Positions 45,501 to 57,100 of a DNA stretch of 64,000 nucleotides are shown in pieces. How positions within the stretch are numbered: position 1 is the stretch's first letter; each line of letters begins with the position of its first letter. This stretch comes from Pleodorina starrii. Lineage: Eukaryota; Chlorophyta; Chlorophyceae; Chlamydomonadales; Volvocaceae. The stretch is from contig BRXU01000003.1 of assembly GCA_030267565.1 (NCBI GenBank), positions 6,671,001-6,735,000 on the forward strand, in the 5' to 3' direction. The notes beneath the pieces were generated by a model that was not told where the DNA came from, did no database searches, and saw only the letters and a program-made list of their open reading frames with translations. A program made the position numbers and the translations under genes.

Positions 45501-48500
45501 TTCGAATCTGCCCGCCTACCCCGACAATCGAAGGTAAGCTTGTCAGAGGGCACGACCCCGTCAGCAGTGAGGTCCGATCATAAGTGTTCGAATCTGCCCG
45601 CCTACCCCGACAAACGGAGGTAAGCTTGTCAGAGGGCACGACCCCGTCAGAAGTGAGGTCCGATCATAAGTGTTCGAATCTGCCCGCCTACGGTACCCCG
45701 ACAATCGGAGGTAAGCTTGTCAGAGGGCACGACCCCGTCAGCAGTGGGGTTCGATCAGGTGTGTCGAATCTGCCCGCCTACCCCGACAATCGGAGGTAAG
45801 CTTATCAGTGGGCACGACCCCGTCAGAAGTGAGGTCCGATCATAAGTGTTCGAATCTGCCCGCCTACCCCGACGATCGAAGGTAAGCTTATCAGAGGGCA
45901 CGACCCCGTCAGAAGTGAGGTCCGATCATAAGTGTTCGAATCTGCCCGCCTACCCCGACAATCGGAGGTAAGCTTGTCAGAGGGCACGACCCCGTAAGAA
46001 GTGGGGTCCGGTCAGGTGTGTTCGAATCTGCCCGCCTACCCCGACAATCGGAGGTAAGCTTGTCAGAGGGCACGACCCCGTCAGAAGTGGGGTCCGATCA
46101 TAAGTGTTCGAATCTGCCCGCCTACCCCGACATTCGGAGGTAAGCTTGTCAGAGGGCACGACCCCGTCAGAAGTGGGGTCCGATCATAAGTGTTCGAATC
46201 TGCCCGCCTACCCCGACAATCGGAGGTAAGCTTGTCAGAGGGCACGACCCCGTCAGAAGTGAGGTCCGATCATAAGTGTTCGAATCTGCCCGCCTACCCC
46301 GACAATTGGAGGTAAGCTTGTCAGAGGGCACGACCCCGTCAGCAGTGGGGTCCGATCAGGAGTGTTCGAATCTGCCCGCCTACCCCGACAATCGGAGGTA
46401 AGCTTGTCAGAGGGCACGACCCCGTCAGCAGTGGGGTCCGATCAGGAGTGCTCGAATCTGCCCGCCTACCCCGACAATCGGAGGTAAGCTTGTCAGAGGG
46501 CACGACCCCGTCAGCAGTGGGGTCCGATCATAAGTGTTCGAATCTGCCCGCCTACCCCGACAATCGGAGGTAAGCTTGTCAGAGGGCACGACCCCGTAAG
46601 AAGTGGGGTCCGGTCAGGTGTGTTCGAATCTGCCCGCCTACCCCGACAATCGGAGGTAAGCTTGTCAGAGGGCACGACCCCGTCAGCAGTGGGGTCCGAT
46701 CAGGAGTGTTCGAATCTGCCCGCCTACCCCGACAATCGGAGGTAAGCTTGTCAGTGGGCACGACCCCGTAAGAAGTGGGGTCCGGTCAGGTGTGTTCGAA
46801 TCTGCCCGCCTACCCCGACAATCGGAGGTAAGCTTGTCAGAGGGCACGACCCCGTCAGCAGTGGGGTCCGATCAGGAGTGTTCGAATCTGCCCGCCTACC
46901 CCGACAATCGGAGGTAAGCTTGTCAGTGGGCACGACCCCGTCAGAAGTGGGGTCCGATCATAAGTGTTCGAATCTGCCCGCCTACCCCGACAATCGGAGG
47001 TAAGCTTGTCAGAGGGCACGACCCCGTCAGCAGTGGGGTCCGATCAGGAGTGTTCGAATCTGCCCGCCTACCCCGACAATCGAAGGTAAGCTTGTCAGAG
47101 GGCACGACCCCGTCAGCAGTGGGGTCCGATCATAAGTGTTCGAATCTGCCCGCCTACCCCGACAATCGGAGGTAAGCTTGTCAGAGGGCACGACCCCGTC
47201 AGAAGTGAGGTCCGATCATAAGTGTTCGAATCTGCCCGCCTACCCCGACAATCGGAGGTAAGCTTGTCAGAGGGCACGACCCCGTCAGCAGTGGGGTCCG
47301 ATCAGGAGTGTTCGAATCTGCCCGCCTACCCCGACAATCGGAGGTAAGCTTGTCAGAAGGCACGACCCCGTCAGCAGTGGGGTCCGATCAGGAGTGTTCG
47401 AATCTGCCCGCCTACCCCGACATTCGGAGGTAAGCTTGTCAGAGGGCACGACCCCGTCAGAAGTGGGGTCCGATCATAAGTGTTCGAATCTGCCCGCCTA
47501 CCCCGACATTCGGAGGTAAGCTTGTCAGAGGGCACGACCCCGTCAGAAGTGGGGTCCGATCATAAGTGTTCGAATCTGCCCGCCTACCCCGACAATCGGA
47601 GGTAAGCTTGTCAGAGGGCACGACCCCGTCAGCAGTGGGGTCCGATCATAAGTGTTCGAATCTGCCCGCCTACCCCGACAATTGGAGGTAAGCTTGTCAG
47701 AGGGCACGACCCCGTCAGCAGTGGGGTCCGATCAGGAGTGTTCGAATCTGCCCGCCTACCCCGACAATCGGAGGTAAGCTTGTCAGAGGGCACGACCCCG
47801 TCAGCAGTGGGGTCCGATCAGGAGTGCTCGAATCTGCCCGCCTACCCCGACAATCGGAGGTAAGCTTGTCAGAGGGCACGACCCCGTCAGCAGTGGGGTC
47901 CGATCATAAGTGTTCGAATCTGCCCGCCTACCCCGACAATCGGAGGTAAGCTTGTCAGAGGGCACGACCCCGTAAGAAGTGGGGTCCGGTCAGGTGTGTT
48001 CGAATCTGCCCGCCTACCCCGACAATCGGAGGTAAGCTTGTCAGAGGGCACGACCCCGTCAGCAGTGGGGTCCGATCAGGAGTGTTCGAATCTGCCCGCC
48101 TACCCCGACAATCGGAGGTAAGCTTGTCAGTGGGCACGACCCCGTAAGAAGTGGGGTCCGGTCAGGTGTGTTCGAATCTGCCCGCCTACCCCGACAATCG
48201 GAGGTAAGCTTGTCAGAGGGCACGACCCCGTCAGCAGTGGGGTCCGATCAGGAGTGTTCGAATCTGCCCGCCTACCCCGACAATCGGAGGTAAGCTTGTC
48301 AGTGGGCACGACCCCGTCAGAAGTGGGGTCCGATCATAAGTGTTCGAATCTGCCCGCCTACCCCGACAATCGGAGGTAAGCTTGTCAGAGGGCACGACCC
48401 CGTCAGCAGTGGGGTCCGATCAGGAGTGTTCGAATCTGCCCGCCTACCCCGACAATCGAAGGTAAGCTTGTCAGAGGGCACGACCCCGTCAGCAGTGAGG

Positions 48501-51500
48501 TCCGATCATAAGTGTTCGAATCTGCCCGCCTACCCCGACAAACGGAGGTAAGCTTGTCAGAGGGCACGACCCCGTCAGAAGTGAGGTCCGATCATAAGTG
48601 TTCGAATCTGCCCGCCTACGGTACCCCGACAATCGGAGGTAAGCTTGTCAGAGGGCACGACCCCGTCAGCAGTGGGGTTCGATCAGGTGTGTCGAATCTG
48701 CCCGCCTACCCCGACAATCGGAGGTAAGCTTATCAGTGGGCACGACCCCGTCAGAAGTGAGGTCCGATCATAAGTGTTCGAATCTGCCCGCCTACCCCGA
48801 CGATCGAAGGTAAGCTTATCAGAGGGCACGACCCCGTCAGAAGTGAGGTCCGATCATAAGTGTTCGAATCTGCCCGCCTACCCCGACAATCGGAGGTAAG
48901 CTTGTCAGAGGGCACGACCCCGTAAGAAGTGGGGTCCGGTCAGGTGTGTTCGAATCTGCCCGCCTACCCCGACAATCGGAGGTAAGCTTGTCAGAGGGCA
49001 CGACCCCGTCAGAAGTGGGGTCCGATCATAAGTGTTCGAATCTGCCCGCCTACCCCGACATTCGGAGGTAAGCTTGTCAGAGGGCACGACCCCGTCAGAA
49101 GTGGGGTCCGATCATAAGTGTTCGAATCTGCCCGCCTACCCCGACAATCGGAGGTAAGCTTGTCAGAGGGCACGACCCCGTCAGAAGTGAGGTCCGATCA
49201 TAAGTGTTCGAATCTGCCCGCCTACCCCGACAATTGGAGGTAAGCTTGTCAGAGGGCACGACCCCGTCAGCAGTGGGGTCCGATCAGGAGTGTTCGAATC
49301 TGCCCGCCTACCCCGACAATCGGAGGTAAGCTTGTCAGAGGGCACGACCCCGTCAGCAGTGGGGTCCGATCAGGAGTGCTCGAATCTGCCCGCCTACCCC
49401 GACAATCGGAGGTAAGCTTGTCAGAGGGCACGACCCCGTCAGCAGTGGGGTCCGATCATAAGTGTTCGAATCTGCCCGCCTACCCCGACAATCGGAGGTA
49501 AGCTTGTCAGAGGGCACGACCCCGTAAGAAGTGGGGTCCGGTCAGGTGTGTTCGAATCTGCCCGCCTACCCCGACAATCGGAGGTAAGCTTGTCAGAGGG
49601 CACGACCCCGTCAGCAGTGGGGTCCGATCAGGAGTGTTCGAATCTGCCCGCCTACCCCGACAATCGGAGGTAAGCTTGTCAGTGGGCACGACCCCGTAAG
49701 AAGTGGGGTCCGGTCAGGTGTGTTCGAATCTGCCCGCCTACCCCGACAATCGGAGGTAAGCTTGTCAGAGGGCACGACCCCGTCAGCAGTGGGGTCCGAT
49801 CAGGAGTGTTCGAATCTGCCCGCCTACCCCGACAATCGGAGGTAAGCTTGTCAGTGGGCACGACCCCGTCAGAAGTGGGGTCCGATCATAAGTGTTCGAA
49901 TCTGCCCGCCTACCCCGACAATCGGAGGTAAGCTTGTCAGAGGGCACGACCCCGTCAGCAGTGGGGTCCGATCAGGAGTGTTCGAATCTGCCCGCCTACC
50001 CCGACAATCGAAGGTAAGCTTGTCAGAGGGCACGACCCCGTCAGCAGTGGGGTCCGATCATAAGTGTTCGAATCTGCCCGCCTACCCCGACAATCGGAGG
50101 TAAGCTTGTCAGAGGGCACGACCCCGTCAGCAGTGAGGTCCGATCATAAGTGTTCGAATCTGCCCGCCTACCCCGACAAACGGAGGTAAGCTTGTCAGAG
50201 GGCACGACCCCGTCAGAAGTGAGGTCCGATCATAAGTGTTCGAATCTGCCCGCCTACGGTACCCCGACAATCGGAGGTAAGCTTGTCAGAGGGCACGACC
50301 CCGTCAGCAGTGGGGTTCGATCAGGTGTGTCGAATCTGCCCGCCTACCCCGACAATCGGAGGTAAGCTTATCAGTGGGCACGACCCCGTCAGAAGTGAGG
50401 TCCGATCATAAGTGTTCGAATCTGCCCGCCTACCCCGACGATCGAAGGTAAGCTTATCAGAGGGCACGACCCCGTCAGAAGTGAGGTCCGATCATAAGTG
50501 TTCGAATCTGCCCGCCTACCCCGACAAACGGAGGTAAGCTTGTCAGAGGGCACGACCCCGTAAGAAGTGGGGTCCGGTCAGGTGTGTTCGAATCTGCCCG
50601 CCTACCCCGACAATCGGAGGTAAGCTTGTCAGAGGGCACGACCCCGTCAGAAGTGGGGTCCGATCATAAGTGTTCGAATCTGCCCGCCTACCCCGACAAT
50701 CGGAGGTAAGCTTGTCAGAGGGCACGACCCCGTCAGAAGTGAGGTCCGATCAGGAGTGTTCGAATCTGCCCGCCTACCCCGACAATCGGAGGTAAGCTTG
50801 TCAGAGGGCACGACCCCGTCAGAAGTGGGGTCCGATCAGGAGTGTTCGAATCTGCCCGCCTACCCCGACAATCGGAGGTAAGCTTGTCAGAGGGCACGAC
50901 CCCGTCAGAAGTGGGGTCCGATCCCTACAGCTATCCGGTGGGGTTCCTAACCCAGCCTAACCCGAAGGTACATCCCGCCATGTAAGGTCTCGCGTGAGGC
51001 TTGCGTAAGGCAGGGCGAGATGGACGAGCAGGATGGCACTTACCCCGTCAAATATGTGTGTGAAAATGTTGGCGATCATGACCACAGGTGAAAAGTTTCT
51101 GCCCGTCGTGGAACTGTCTCTCCCGCCAGAAGCACTCCCCTCTCCTTCTGGATCCCCGCCACAGCTTCTCAAGCAGCAGAAGCACACCATTCGATACAGC
51201 TGGAAGCGTAAGAGCCAAGGGCTGCTGGCAGCTCGGTAGGTCGAAAAAAGGTTCAGTGTAATGACCATAGCCAAAAATCCGATGGACAAGGATACCCAGG
51301 TCGCAACAACGATTGTTTCCGTCAGAGCGTAGTGATTGAGGCGAAGTCGTCCGGGTAGGGGCTCGCATTGGGGCGCACTGTACTGCTGGTAGATCAGCCG
51401 TGTGCCGTACCCATTGCTGGCGATTGTCAGGCCGTAGAAAAACATGGCCGCCAAGATGAGAGGGGCGACACGACGGCGGCGATGGACCTGGAACATGGTT

Positions 51501-51961
51501 CCTGCAGCGGCAGGTGGGGGGGGGGTTGCGGATACGGTCGACAGATATATCGACGCTGCCAGCGGGGTCGCATCGCGGGCAGGGAGAGCCGCACTTGCAG
51601 AGCCTTTACAATACAAGCAAGCATGCAAGTGCAGGCAGCAGCTCGGAGGGGCCGTGCAGGACTTGGTGGGGAGTGCACGCATATCCCGGCGCGAAGCTAG
51701 CCCCAAGAAGCAAGTACCTCGGACGCTTTCGAACAGGGTCCACGTGTGCAACATGCTGTTGACGACGAAGCAGCCCACATGGGATGATAAATACACAATG
51801 TGGCGCGAACGGTAGGGACACGAAGTATCCAGCTGTTCCACTGTGAAGGCAAGGTCCACGCAGCTCAGGACCAGGATGGAGATGTGCCAAAGAGCGCCGA
51901 TCAGGCTCGGCACGGGTAGGTCGTCGGCCGCAACGTGCCATCGCCGGCCGAGAAATTCCAA
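35570..51961 (-). CDS. sn-1-specific diacylglycerol lipase-like membrane protein, interrupted by a roughly 9.7-kb satellite-bearing intron
   Basis: DAG lipases hydrolyse the sn-1 chain of diacylglycerol at membranes. Minus-strand exons are 51961-51718, 51501-51044, about 41366-41218 (acceptor uncertain), 41127-40602, 40421-40337, 40122-40022, 39584-39357, 38948-38720, 38371-38259, 37997-37902, 37284-37117, 36674-36502, 36219-36120 and 35749-35570, about 950 residues. The N-terminus matches the family (RRWHVAADDLPVPSLIGALW) and has four hydrophobic segments. Then come LISCLILHRSAVRGRR, EEALYYMRFATAVYGW, SYFIRPLGPDYG, VVVGVRGSLSLSDMVTDLL, WAHRGMLQSTRAIL, the serine motif GHSLGAG with CWAFAPPGGLMS, ISVTHAKDMIPRLG (family Asp region), PPGHMLYVERR, and MFLDHLPDNTM. 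Exon 4 carries an Ala-rich insertion with a seven-Asp run. Two Cys clusters (CCRLCWGRSCGCC and CCSCNVC) stand out. The start of exon 7 uses a weak CAAG acceptor. Linking the membrane exons to the rest across the satellite rests on family order and strand. Confidence 0.8.
37787..37905. repeat. CCCA-type microsatellite in a lipase intron
   Basis: Tandem CCCA/CTCA tetramers fill the plus strand just after the donor of the exon at 37997-37902. Similar CCCACCC runs occur in other introns of the gene, near 38640-38719 and 40290-40336. Confidence 0.85.
38144..38197. repeat. 11-bp tandem repeat, about five copies
   Basis: The unit TCTGATCCAAT repeats almost perfectly in the lipase intron downstream of the GHSLGAG exon. 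Confidence 0.9.
41390..41844. other. AT-rich, G-poor transition zone in the large lipase intron
   Basis: From about 41390 the GC-rich gene sequence changes abruptly to pyrimidine-rich AT-rich sequence on the plus strand. G becomes progressively rarer and the last one before the G-free tract is at 41844. No coding features are supported. Confidence 0.8.
41845..42467. other. G-free tract of 623 bases
   Basis: Reading base by base, the plus strand contains no G between 41845 and 42467. It is a mix of T, C and A with C and T runs, ending in T/C homopolymer blocks. In a GC-rich genome this cannot be ordinary sequence drift. It may be an unusual low-complexity strand-biased DNA or an uncorrected sequencing or assembly artefact. 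Confidence 0.9.
42542..42575. repeat. Homopolymer C34
   Basis: Thirty-four consecutive C follow a TG microsatellite, a G run and a first C run near 42498-42540. The region separates the G-free tract from the satellite array. Confidence 0.9.
42628..50923. repeat. 86-bp satellite array, about 96 units, with higher-order repeats
   Basis: The unit runs from TTCGAATCTGCCCGCCTACC through CCGACAATCGGAGGTAAGCT and TGTCAGAGGGCACGACCCCG to TCAGAAGTGAGGTCCGATCA plus GGAGTG. Variants at a few positions (CAGGAGTG or CATAAGTG; GTGAGG or GTGGGG; TCAGAAG or TCAGCAG) mark individual units. A rare unit with an extra GGTAC after CCTAC occurs at 45691, 48619 and 50257, spaced 2928 and 1638 bases, or 34 and 19 units plus 4. 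Blocks between these markers repeat almost exactly. Units abut directly, with no unique spacers. The array lies wholly within an intron of the lipase gene. Short open frames of 60-71 codons inside it are by-products of the repeat. Confidence 0.95.
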
Positions 51962-54106
51962 AGCGGGCTGCGAGTGAAGATGAGTGAAATCAGGAAGCTG
52001 TGGGAAGTGTTGAAGCGAGCAGACGCCTCAGTCGGTGGCCATACATGTTAAAACTCACCATAATGTAAATGAATACATACGCAGTTACATCGGGATGACA
52101 CCAAACATTGAGATTAGTGGTGCTTCTGCCGAGGAGTTGTTATACTGTAAACAGAGCAGCCCATCATGGCACGCCAGAGTAATAGTTCAGATGTATTTAT
52201 GAGATAACATGTTACTCTGGGTTTAAGTGCGGAAAGGCTTTCCGCACGGGTGGAGTTACAGCACTTCAGTGCTCAGCGAGTGAGACCTGAAGCCCTACGA
52301 CATGATAATCGCTCACTACATTACAGAGCGCAAACTCACGGAACGCTGTATCGCCAGAAGTATTGGTCAGCCTATCGCCCTGACTGGCGTGCACTTGTAT
52401 AACACCGTATGCTGTACAAAGCGCGAGCAGGCGCGAGTGGCCTGAAGTCATACAGAATTAGGTAAAATATTTAATTTACAAGCTGAAGATTAACAATAAT
52501 ATGCAGTTTGACGGATTTGTCTGCGGCGCCTTCTGCGGTTATCCTTCGTGCGTGACCCATGGGACAAATCCTATGCTGAGGGCGATGAAGGTACACGCAG
52601 TGAAGCATCTCACATTTTCACTGCGACTCAGTTGTAAGTACTGTAGCTGCCGTCTCATTTCTCAACCTACCATGTTATTTTTTTCTGTAACAGCACAACC
52701 ACGACGGAGCGTTGTGAGACAAGCGCCTGACGGTTGTTACAGAAATCCGATCGATTGCTGTGCATTCAGAGAGTGCTGTGCAGTTCCTGCAGTATCGTCT
52801 TCTCGGGAGTTGAAATCATACGATTCCGATGGCCTTCGTCTCTAAAGCCAAACTTGGTGGGTGCGGGCGTTCTGAAGGCACGTCGCTGCGGTGCATACAT
52901 GCATGATGGGCAATCATTTGACGGTTGTCACGCAGTCACAAACCGGTGTCCGCACAAGCTGGTCCACGAGCTCCCAACCAGCATTCCATTGCGGTTGAAT
53001 GCTAGAGCACAAGTAGGTGCTGTCCCTGCCCATTCGTGCAAGGAGCTGTGCGTTGTGCCAGAAACAGCCAGCCTAGCCAGCTTTGCTATGCACAACTGTC
53101 GCAAACGATGCATTCCCCGGGCTCACTCGTCCGGCAGTGGTCGTCTCACTGCCTGGTTTGTTCGGGCTTTCCTCTCCCGGTTGGGAGCTGGCCTGCTGGG
53201 TCTGCCCACCAAATGATCCTTCGGGAGAACCTGGAGTACTCAGTGGACCGTGGCGATTAAAATCCCCTGGGGGAAGATCTCCAAAGCAGACGGGGGCACT
53301 GTACTAGCGCGATCTGGACTCCTTCACGAGCAGTTCAGCTGAGAGAGGTGATTCGATATGGATGTTGAGTTGTTGACGAATGTTGACGGCCATTGACGGT
53401 TTTCCGTCGAACGGAAATTCCACAACCGCGTGCACGCTGCAACGTGCACGCGGTACCGGCAGTGGAATTTCCGCACGCAAGGGGTGGGCGCACAGCAAAA
53501 TAGCACAGCAGGTAAGCTGCACACGCACGGAACCCGGTGCGTGGATAAACCCCATCGCACAGGGCGCACCGAACCCCATCGGATCGCGCTGGATCGCGAG
53601 CTGGGGCTGGTGTGCCCTGCTCCACCGGATGCCCTCCGCTGCCGGATCAGCACATCCAGCACTGCCTTACAAGCAGCACAGACCGAGTACACAACATAAA
53701 ATTTATATCTGCACTACCAAGCGGTGCCCAGATCGCCACCAGCCACATCGCGACCAGCTCATCCTCAGCTTCCGCATTCTGCAGACATCTTGAACACAGG
53801 TGTGCGCTGCAAACATTTCTTGCCAAGATGCTTGAATCGCACGCGTACAGGCGCCGGGAACGGCGCCGAGAGCTGAAAGGCACGACTACCGGAATCCTAG
53901 TACGACACGCCGTGGACCCCAACAGAGCTATTGCTTCGCACAAACTTAATATACGGATGATTGTTACCCGTGTACTTTAAGAAGCGTATCGTCCCGCATT
54001 TACCCGTTTTGTCGGTGATGCCCACGATGCCTGGGCTTGCACGCGACCCTGGCGCATTCCGCAACTTAGGTACTTGCAACTTAAAGCTTGCGTGTGGAAG
54101 CTTTAG
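51962..54106. other. Region between the divergent lipase and NAD kinase genes
   Basis: It should contain the lipase promoter (minus strand, toward 51962) and the unresolved 5' exons of NAD kinase (plus strand). The stretch 52040-52500 is AT-rich. An ATG at 53828 opens a basic segment (MLESHAYRRRERRRELK) that could be an upstream NAD kinase exon but is unsupported. A strong inverted repeat lies at 53412-53473. Confidence 0.4.
53412..53473. repeat. Double inverted repeat (potential cruciform)
   Basis: CGGAAATTCCAC at 53412-53423 pairs with GTGGAATTTCCG at 53462-53473. Nested inside, CCGCGTGCACG at 53426-53436 pairs with CGTGCACGCGG at 53443-53453 around a CTGCAA loop. Both stems are perfect. 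Confidence 0.85.
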
Positions 54107-57100
54107 GACACGGCGCTTTGCTGGAGCTTGCCGCGCTCAGGGAACCACCGACCTCGCGGCTCTGTCGCCCAGCGAGGCAGTCGTCGCGGATCCCGCTCTT
54201 TCAGAACCATCAACAAGCGCTCCTACACCTACCGTCAGGTATATGCCATCGAGCACCGGCGGACCTAATACACGCCGAGCTCAAGCCAGCACGGTTGCCT
54301 CCCATGGACGCAGGAGCAAAAACTGGCCAAGGAAATCGTCCTTATACATACTGAGGACCGACGGAAAGAGCTGCTCGCGAGAGCTTGTGACCGGTACGAG
54401 TCGACCAGACCGGGCTGCAAGCAGAGCGCCGTTCCATTGATATCGGCAAACCTCCCGTGCACGTCTGACAGGGACTGGAAAGCTCCATTTCGCGTACCCA
54501 AGCACGCAACAGCACCTGCTTGTATGGCGGCATCGGCCGAAGAGGTAAGCGCGTAGCTTCCGGCGGTCCATGGTCATGGGTATGGGTACCGGGCCGGGAC
54601 AAGCGCGCCTGAGCGCTTGAAATTGCCCCTCCGCTCGACGCAGCGTGATGGTCATCATGAAGCTTGGCGACGAGCTCCTTCAGCCATTTCTTGAGGTCAT
54701 AGACTTCCTGGGGAGAGAGCACAACCTGCGTGTCGTGGTGGAGCCGCACGTCTACGAAACGCACATCCGTGGCCGACCGGGCTTCCCATACGCCTACACG
54801 TTCACGGCGAGCGAAAAAGAGAGGTGCGGTGTGAGGCAGGGACAGGGTTGGGTGGTGTCCTGGACAAGGAAGGCAAGGACCGCGGGCTGACAGAGCCCCT
54901 TGGCGGCCACCGGCCCACGCCAGCCGCGTCCGATCGCACCCGTCCAGCGGCCATAACAGCAACGCACCTCCTCACCCCATACGTGCGCCCCTTGCCGCCG
55001 TGTGGCTGCTCGGTTCTTAGCTTCCTGAAGCGGCTTGGTTGTACGCTTCCACTCGCTCTCCACACCCTCCACCCATACTGTGTATGTCGTCCCGTTTGGC
55101 GTCGAAACTGCCCCTCGCGCCCGCAGGCTAGCCGAGTACGTGGACTTCGTGGTGTGCATCGGGGGCGATGGCGTTATCCTGCACTCGTCCAACCTCTTCA
55201 ACCACAGCATGCCGCCGGTGAGGAAGGGGCGCCGGATGGGCGCACGGGCGGGGGACAAGGGGAGGCTTTGGGGCGGCGGCGGCGGCGGGGCGGTCCGCAA
55301 GCCCTCGCTGTGCGGCCCCATAGCGGACAGCAACACGGCGCCACACATGTGACTGGTACCCCGCTAGTCTGGTACTCCGCTGTGTTGCGCACAGAGGCAC
55401 CCTCCGACCACATGTTACATCGTCCCGCCCCGCCCTTTTTCCCCCGGCATGCTCTTTGGGGGTGGTTTCTGTACCGTATCCGCCCGGCCTGGCGCGCCCA
55501 CGCCCTTCCCTTCCCTCCCCCGCTCCGTTCGCTAACGCCGTCTCCTTCTCCGCTGCGAAATTGTCTTTATACCCCCGCCCCGCTCCTCTCAGATCATCGC
55601 CTTCAACATGGGCTCGATGGGCTTCCTGACCAACCACGACTTTTCCAACTTCAAGGGGGACCTCATGGACGTCATTTACGGGGGCACCAAGCTGGACAGC
55701 TGCACGCTGCTGTCGCTGGACTCGGTCAATTCGCTGGACGAGCCGGGGAACAGCCTGGGTGGGTGCAGCAAGGGGGCGGGGGCGGGAAGGAGAACGATAC
55801 GCGCCGCGGCGATGGAGTGGGGAAAGGGGGGCCGGTCTCGAGAGGGGGAGAGGGAGAGAGAGAGAGAGACCGGGGGAGGGCCGCCAGGGTTGGGCGGTAA
55901 GCGCTGGCGTGGGCATGCCGAGGAACAGCCTATGGGGGAGGGTGCAGGAAAGGGAGGGGCGCAAGGAGGGAGGAGCAGAGGGTGCCGGAGAGGGGATGCG
56001 TGCCTAGGCGGGCGCGTTGAGGAACAGCCTGGCTGAGCGCTGGGGCGAATGCGTGTCGCGGGGAATAAACGTGAGATGGGGGCATGCGGGCGCTTTGAAG
56101 ACGAAGAAGCGGGACAGCACTGCAAGAGAGAGTCATTACGCAACGGGGAGATCTACAAGGTGTGCAGTTCAACGAGCACTCGGGCATGTGCCAGCAGCTG
56201 GCAGGGTCGGGAGCGACGTGCTGTGGGGCCTGAGTTGTCTGGTCCGTTGCCGGCGGCAGCTGCGGCGCAGCGCTGCCTGGCTGCCTTGCTGCCCAGCGCC
56301 GTGGAGCCGCAACCTTCCGCCCCGTCCGTTTGTATCCAGCGGGGCTGTGGCGACCCGGAGGGAGATCCGCCTTGAAGCATGGCGCTGCGGATCAGGACGC
56401 AGCCGCGGCCGCAGAGAGACACGCAAACCGCCGGGCGTGTTGACAGCGCCACGCTGCGCTGCTTGGCAATCTCAGCTTTGCCCGAGCTGCCGGCGATACC
56501 CCAAATCCCCAAGGGCTGCGATTGCAGTACCTGCGCGCTGCTGCTAGTGCGCGCACCCACGGGACCAGCTGGACCACCAGCTGGGCCTGCTCTTCTGCGC
56601 GGCAAGTGGCCGCGTGGGTTCTTGTCGCGGCCCGAATTGCGATGCCGTCAATGGCGGGATGATGACGCGCGGCCCACTCTTCTCTTCTTTTCTCCCTCGC
56701 CCCGCCCTCTCACCTCCATTCCCCGCACCCGCGCTCTCGCCTCCAGGCGTGATGGTGACGCTGCGCATGCGGCTGGTGTGTGAGATCTGGCGCAAGGGCG
56801 GCGCCAAGCCGGAGCAGGCGGTGGAGGTTCTGAACGAGATGGTCATCGACCGCGGCTCGTCCGCCTTCCTCACCAACATCGAGTGCTACGAGAAGGGGCG
56901 CTTCATTGCGCGCGTGCAGGCGGACGGCATCATGCTGGCCACGCCCACGGGTAGGGGCCCACGGGCATGACGCGCTCTACGGGTTCACATCACGCCGTGC
57001 TGCGTCGCATCGCGCCACGTACTCGCGTTGCGTGCAGCAGGCCTGGCTATGCCGGACTGCCACCCTCACCTGCGGTGCTTGTACCAGCACCATCCTTGAA

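Noticed and set aside
45027..50725. Repeated 60- and 71-codon open frames in the satellite
   Set aside because: They are produced by the repeat itself; 86 is not a multiple of three, so frames close every few units, and no motif or start context is conserved beyond the DNA repeat.
42628..50923. Tandem repeats considered as a CRISPR array
   Set aside because: Units abut directly with no unique spacers, the unit is 86 bp, and the surrounding genes are nuclear algal genes.
42628..50923. Satellite unit as a tRNA-derived repeat, from its TTCGAATC core and 86-bp length
   Set aside because: The flanking bases do not form a T stem and no acceptor stem is present.
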